Shown here: positions 23,933 to 27,468 of the stretch, piece by piece | Numbering within the stretch: position 1 is the first letter of the stretch | How the letters are laid out: each line of letters starts with the position of its first letter | Assembly (NCBI GenBank): GCA_023437285.1 | Contig: JAEZGP010000529.1 | Span: 1 to 27,468 of the forward strand | Length of the DNA stretch: 27,468 nt | From: Actinomycetes bacterium | GTDB lineage: Bacteria; Actinomycetota; Actinomycetes; Mycobacteriales; Micromonosporaceae | Direction: 5' to 3' | The notes under the pieces: generated by a model | Seen by the model: the letters and a program-made list of their open reading frames with translations, nothing else | Told to the model about the DNA's origin: nothing | Databases searched by the model: none | Position numbers and translations under genes: made by a program

Positions 23933-24910
23933 GTGACCCCTCCTCGCGTCGATGTCCTCGTGGTGGGCGCCGGCGTGGTCGGCCTGACCACGGCGGTGCG
24001 GCTCGCCGAGGCTGGGCGGTCGGTGCTCGTCCGGGCCCGCGAGCTGCCGAGCGAGACCACGTCGTTCGCGGCCGGCGCCATGTGGTGGCCGCTGTGGGCC
24101 GCCCATGAGCGGGTCCCCGAGTGGAGCGAGCAGACCCTGCGCGCGATGCGTGAGATGGCCGACGACCCGCGCGCCGGCATCCAGTGGGTGAGCGGCCTGG
24201 AGGCGGCCCGGTTCCCGGCCGAGCCGCCGGAGCTCGTCACGCGCGTCGACGGCTTCGTCCGCTGCGATGCGGCGGAGCTGCCCGACGGCTTCGTCTCCGG
24301 GTGGCGCTACACGGTGCCCGTGGTGAACATGCCGCGGTACCTGGCCTACCTGCAGCAGCGCCTGGTGGCCGCCGGGGGGCGCATCGAGCTGGGCGAGGTG
24401 GGCTCACTGGCCGACCCGAGCATCAACGCGGACGTCGTCATCAACTGCACCGGCATCGGCGCTCGTACGCTCGTGCCCGACGGGGGTCTGGTGCCGGTCC
24501 GTGGTCAGCTCGTCGTGGTGCGCAACCCGGGCATCGACCAGTTCTTCGCGGAGTACGGCGAGTCGACGGCGGACGGCGGGTCGACGCCCGAACTGACGTA
24601 CATCCTGCCGCAGGGCGACCACGTGATCCTGGGTGGCACGGCCGAGAAGGGCCGCTCGGACAGCGCGGCCGACCCCGACCTGGCGGCGGCGATCGTGCGG
24701 CGGTGTGCCGCGATCGAGCCGACGCTGCTCGACGCGCTGGTCATCGGTCACCGCATCGGGCTGCGTCCCGACCGGGGACAGGTTCGCCTGGAGCTTGTCG
24801 ACGTGGGCGACCGCAAGGTCATCCACAACTACGGGCACGGCGGCGGGGGAGTGACGTTGTCGTGGGGGTGCGCGAGCGACATCGTCGCGATGGTTCTGGG
24901 CCTCGACTAG
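23933..24910 (+). CDS. D-amino-acid oxidase family FAD flavoenzyme
   Basis: A 325-aa DAO-family flavoprotein, which oxidises D-amino acids to 2-oxo acids, NH3 and H2O2. The N-terminal FAD dinucleotide motif is DVLVVGAGVVGLTTAVRLAEAG. The second FAD segment is VINCTGIGARTL and the substrate-side segment is LVPVRGQLVVV. The C-terminal DAO signature is HNYGHGGGGVTLSWGCASD, containing the conserved H-N-Y-G and Gly-rich turn. The length (about 325-350 in the family) is complete. The GTG start at 23933 is supported by a -10 element 6 nt upstream (leaderless). It sits between the unknown SCO2521-like gene, which is divergent, and the NACHT protein gene (same strand, about 60 bp away). A link to these neighbours is not established. 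Confidence 0.92.
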   Translation: MTPPRVDVLVVGAGVVGLTTAVRLAEAGRSVLVRARELPSETTSFAAGAMWWPLWAAHERVPEWSEQTLRAMREMADDPRAGIQWVSGLEAARFPAEPPELVTRVDGFVRCDAAELPDGFVSGWRYTVPVVNMPRYLAYLQQRLVAAGGRIELGEVGSLADPSINADVVINCTGIGARTLVPDGGLVPVRGQLVVVRNPGIDQFFAEYGESTADGGSTPELTYILPQGDHVILGGTAEKGRSDSAADPDLAAAIVRRCAAIEPTLLDALVIGHRIGLRPDRGQVRLELVDVGDRKVIHNYGHGGGGVTLSWGCASDIVAMVLGLD

Positions 24911-24968
24911 CGGTGCGACAGTGGCCATTATGGACACACGGCAGGTCGGCCGAGCGCGGGAGAAGGTA

Positions 24969-27468
24969 TTGACGAAGGTCTACATCTCGGCGACATTTCT
25001 CGACCTGCAGAGTTGCCGCCTGGCCGCACAGAAGGTGCTGCGGCAGTTGCATTACGAGGACGTCGCCATGGAAACCTACGTGGCCGACGACCGCCGACCG
25101 GTCGACCGGTGCCTGCGCGACGTCGCGGCCTGCGACCTCTACATCGGCATCTTCGCCTTCCGGTACGGGTACGTGCCGCGTGGCGCGACCATGTCGATCA
25201 CCGAGATGGAGTACCGGGAAGCGCAGCGCCTGCGCAAGCCGTGCCTGATCTTCCTGCTGGACGAGGACGCGCCGTGGCCGATCCGCTGGGTCGACCGGGG
25301 TGAGAACCTCGAGCGGATCCTGGCCCTGCGCCAGCACCTGGCGGAGGAGCACGTGTGCGACTTCTTCACCGGCCCGGACTCGCTAGCCCACCAGGTCAGC
25401 GTCGCCCTGACCAACTGGCAGAACGACACCGGCACCGCCGCGCCCGGCCGTGAGGCGCTCAGCCAGGACAGCCTCAACCGTTACCTGGCCCGACTGCGCG
25501 CGCACTGCGCCGGCGTCGACGTGGAACTGCTGCGTCCGGCCGTACACCCCGACGTGCGCCAGGCCAACCTCGCGGAGGTGTTCGTCGAGCCGACCGTCCG
25601 GGAGAACCAGCCGCGAGTGGAGATCCCCCGGGAGTGGCGCCGCCGCCTGCCCGAGGCCGGCGACGCGGCGTGGGTGCCGGCTGACGTCGGCGACGTGCAG
25701 CGGCTGTGGCAGGCCCTGCACGCCGGCCCCGAGCGGCGGCTGTTCGACGTGCTCACCGAGCGCGGTCAGCGCACGATGGTGCTGCTCGGCGACCCCGGCA
25801 GCGGCAAGTCCACGATCGCCCGCTATCTCATGGGCGCGCTGGCCGGCACCACCACCGACCGGCGGCTGAGCGCCCTCACCGAGCATCTGCCGGTCCTGGT
25901 GGAGTTGCGCTCGTACGTGGCGAAGATGCGGGCCGGGCGGTGCCAGAGCTTCCTGGACTACCTCGACATCGAGGCCGACGGCAACGGCCCCGGACTGGCC
26001 CGGGAGGTGCTGGAGCCGTACCTGCGCGCCGGGCACAAGGCGCTCGTCGTCTTCGACGGGCTCGACGAGGTGCCCCGCCAGGACCTGCTGCGGGCCGAGA
26101 TCGCCCGCCAGATCGCCGGCTTCGCCGCGGAGTACCCGCAGGTGCGGGTGATCGTCACGAGCCGGGGGGTCGGCTACGCGGCCACGTCATTGGGCGACTT
26201 CGCCCACTTCACCCTTCAGGACCTCGACGGGGCCCAGATCGGCGACTTCCTGCGCCGCTGGTCGGCGGAGGTGCGGCGCACGCCGGAGGTGGGCCAGGTG
26301 AACCGCATGGTCGCCGCGCTGAGCGACTCCGCCACGATGCGCGAGCTGTCCGGCAACCCGCTGCTGCTGACGATCCTCGCGCTCGACGGTGACGGCCAAC
26401 CGCCACGCGGCCGCTGGCAACTGTGCCAGCACGCGGTGTCCGTTCTCGTGCGGCGGTGGGACGGCATCCCCCGCCCCAACGACGACCCGCTGGCGTTCCT
26501 GACCGCGACCGACCATCTGCGCTTGCTGCGCAACCTGGCCTTCCGCGCGGTGACCGGCCAGCTGTCCGTGGCCGACAACGTGATCAGCCAGGAAGACCTG
26601 TGCGGCGCGTTCGAGGAGTACCTGAGCCCCAAGTTCATCCAGGAGCCCGATCGCGCCCGACTGCTGGCCAGCCTGCTGGTCGACGAGTTCCGCGAGCGGC
26701 ACTTCATCCTCAGCCGCTTCGGCGACGAGCACGTCGGGTTCGTGCATCGCACGTTCCTGGAGTTCTTCGTCGCGGACGCCATCGTGCACTGGCACGCCGA
26801 GGGCACGTTCACCGCGACCGACCTCGCCGACCTCTACCGCAGCCACTGCGCCGACGCCGCCTGGCACGAGATCCTGCGACTCATCGCCGCCCACCCCGAC
26901 GTGGACGTGGGCCCGCTGCTGACGGTGCTGACCAGCCGGTCCGAGCGCCCGTGGCCGGCGGCGGAGTTCGACGAGCCGCCCACCCACATCGCCCTCGCGG
27001 TGCAGTGCCTCGCCGAGGTCGCGGACCCCGACACGGTGGCCGAGCCCGCCGCCGCTCTGCTGCACCAGGTGATCCTGTTGCTGGAGCACGGCGTCACCCT
27101 CGACGACCGGGCCACCGACCTGATGGTCGAGACCGAGCTGCTGCCCGCCGCCGCGCTCATTGGCACGCGGTGGCCAGGCCGCAAGGAATACCTGCGCTGG
27201 TACCGCCGGCGCGGTTCGGCCATCGTGTCGGCCCCCATGTCGTCACACGCCGCCCGGCTGGCCGCGATGCTCGCCGACGAGTACGACGGGGTGGTAAACC
27301 TGCTCGACCAGCTCGGCCGGCCGCGGGCGCCGCTCGCTGCCGCCCTGGCCTCCGTGGCGGGCATCGAGGAGCTGGCGCGGACCGCCCTGCGCGACGTCGG
27401 CGTCGGCGGCGAGGCGACCGCCGACGAGCCGGGCGGGGGCGCGACACCGCCCAGGACCGGCGCCCAGC
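24969..27468 (+). CDS. DUF4062-NACHT STAND NTPase, 3'-truncated by window edge
   Basis: The frame is open to the window end (over 830 residues). Residues 1-~100 form a DUF4062 domain: MTKVYISATFLDLQ, then CDLYIGIFAFRYGYVP and SITEMEYREAQRLRKP (76-91), a Rossmann-like module often fused to NACHT ATPases. A linker leads to the NACHT domain with Walker A GDPGSGKST (Lys280), Walker B VVFDGLDE (Asp363, Asp366, Glu367), the sensor-like VTSRG, and GNPLLLTILAL. FVHRTFLEFFVADA near 591 is the winged-helix ending typical of such proteins. A helical, possibly repeat-bearing C-terminus continues out of view. The TTG at 24969 follows GGGAGAAGG and gives the family N-terminus. ATG 24930 is the alternative. 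Such STAND proteins act as ligand-triggered switches in signalling or anti-phage conflict. The role here is inferred. Confidence 0.88.
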   Translation, partial: MTKVYISATFLDLQSCRLAAQKVLRQLHYEDVAMETYVADDRRPVDRCLRDVAACDLYIGIFAFRYGYVPRGATMSITEMEYREAQRLRKPCLIFLLDEDAPWPIRWVDRGENLERILALRQHLAEEHVCDFFTGPDSLAHQVSVALTNWQNDTGTAAPGREALSQDSLNRYLARLRAHCAGVDVELLRPAVHPDVRQANLAEVFVEPTVRENQPRVEIPREWRRRLPEAGDAAWVPADVGDVQRLWQALHAGPERRLFDVLTERGQRTMVLLGDPGSGKSTIARYLMGALAGTTTDRRLSALTEHLPVLVELRSYVAKMRAGRCQSFLDYLDIEADGNGPGLAREVLEPYLRAGHKALVVFDGLDEVPRQDLLRAEIARQIAGFAAEYPQVRVIVTSRGVGYAATSLGDFAHFTLQDLDGAQIGDFLRRWSAEVRRTPEVGQVNRMVAALSDSATMRELSGNPLLLTILALDGDGQPPRGRWQLCQHAVSVLVRRWDGIPRPNDDPLAFLTATDHLRLLRNLAFRAVTGQLSVADNVISQEDLCGAFEEYLSPKFIQEPDRARLLASLLVDEFRERHFILSRFGDEHVGFVHRTFLEFFVADAIVHWHAEGTFTATDLADLYRSHCADAAWHEILRLIAAHPDVDVGPLLTVLTSRSERPWPAAEFDEPPTHIALAVQCLAEVADPDTVAEPAAALLHQVILLLEHGVTLDDRATDLMVETELLPAAALIGTRWPGRKEYLRWYRRRGSAIVSAPMSSHAARLAAMLADEYDGVVNLLDQLGRPRAPLAAALASVAGIEELARTALRDVGVGGEATADEPGGGATPPRTGAQ

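Noticed and set aside
1..27468. tRNA, rRNA, CRISPR, insertion sequences, prophage or attachment sites
   Set aside because: No cloverleaf, spaced repeat array, transposase or integrase motif, or flanking target duplication was recognised.

Overview
The window is very GC-rich chromosomal DNA with G or C at most third codon positions, tightly packed genes, GTG/TTG starts and several promoters that appear to drive leaderless mRNAs. Together with the gene content (GltB-GltD-pyruvate kinase-TesB order, a cysteine-poor Rrf2 regulator beside a sulfate transporter, and a gene set resembling SCO2521-SCO2525 of Streptomyces coelicolor) this points to a filamentous actinomycete, probably Micromonosporaceae. 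The family assignment is inference. No rRNA, tRNA, CRISPR array, transposase or phage gene was seen.

Region 1 (1-11659) is core metabolism. It holds the 3' part of an FAD monooxygenase, a convergent GNAT acetyltransferase, the glutamate synthase operon gltB-gltD, pyruvate kinase overlapped by a TesB-type acyl-CoA thioesterase, and a solitary N-formylglutamate amidohydrolase-like gene.

Region 2 (11660-16357) concerns sulfur uptake. A Rrf2-family regulator without the usual cluster cysteines converges on a sulfate/thiosulfate ABC transporter operon (binding lipoprotein, two permeases, ATPase; minus strand). The region upstream of the binding-protein gene is long. It carries a 17-bp dyad, a 32-codon leader ORF with a good ribosome binding site, and a GC hairpin just before the translation start, so there may be both transcriptional and leader-mediated control.

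Region 3 (16358-17839) is a group II PLP-dependent (aromatic) amino acid decarboxylase with a promoter containing a perfect inverted repeat.

Region 4 (17840-27468) is the least understood and most interesting. Four co-directional genes encode a SAM-dependent methyltransferase, a 610-aa protein of unknown fold, a MinD/ParA-like variant P-loop protein whose P-loop lysine is Arg, and another unknown protein. A fifth partner gene converges from the other strand. The set is followed by a D-amino-acid oxidase and by a large DUF4062-NACHT (STAND) NTPase that runs off the window end. The five-gene set has family names but no known function that I am aware of. The STAND protein is of a type often involved in conflict or signalling.
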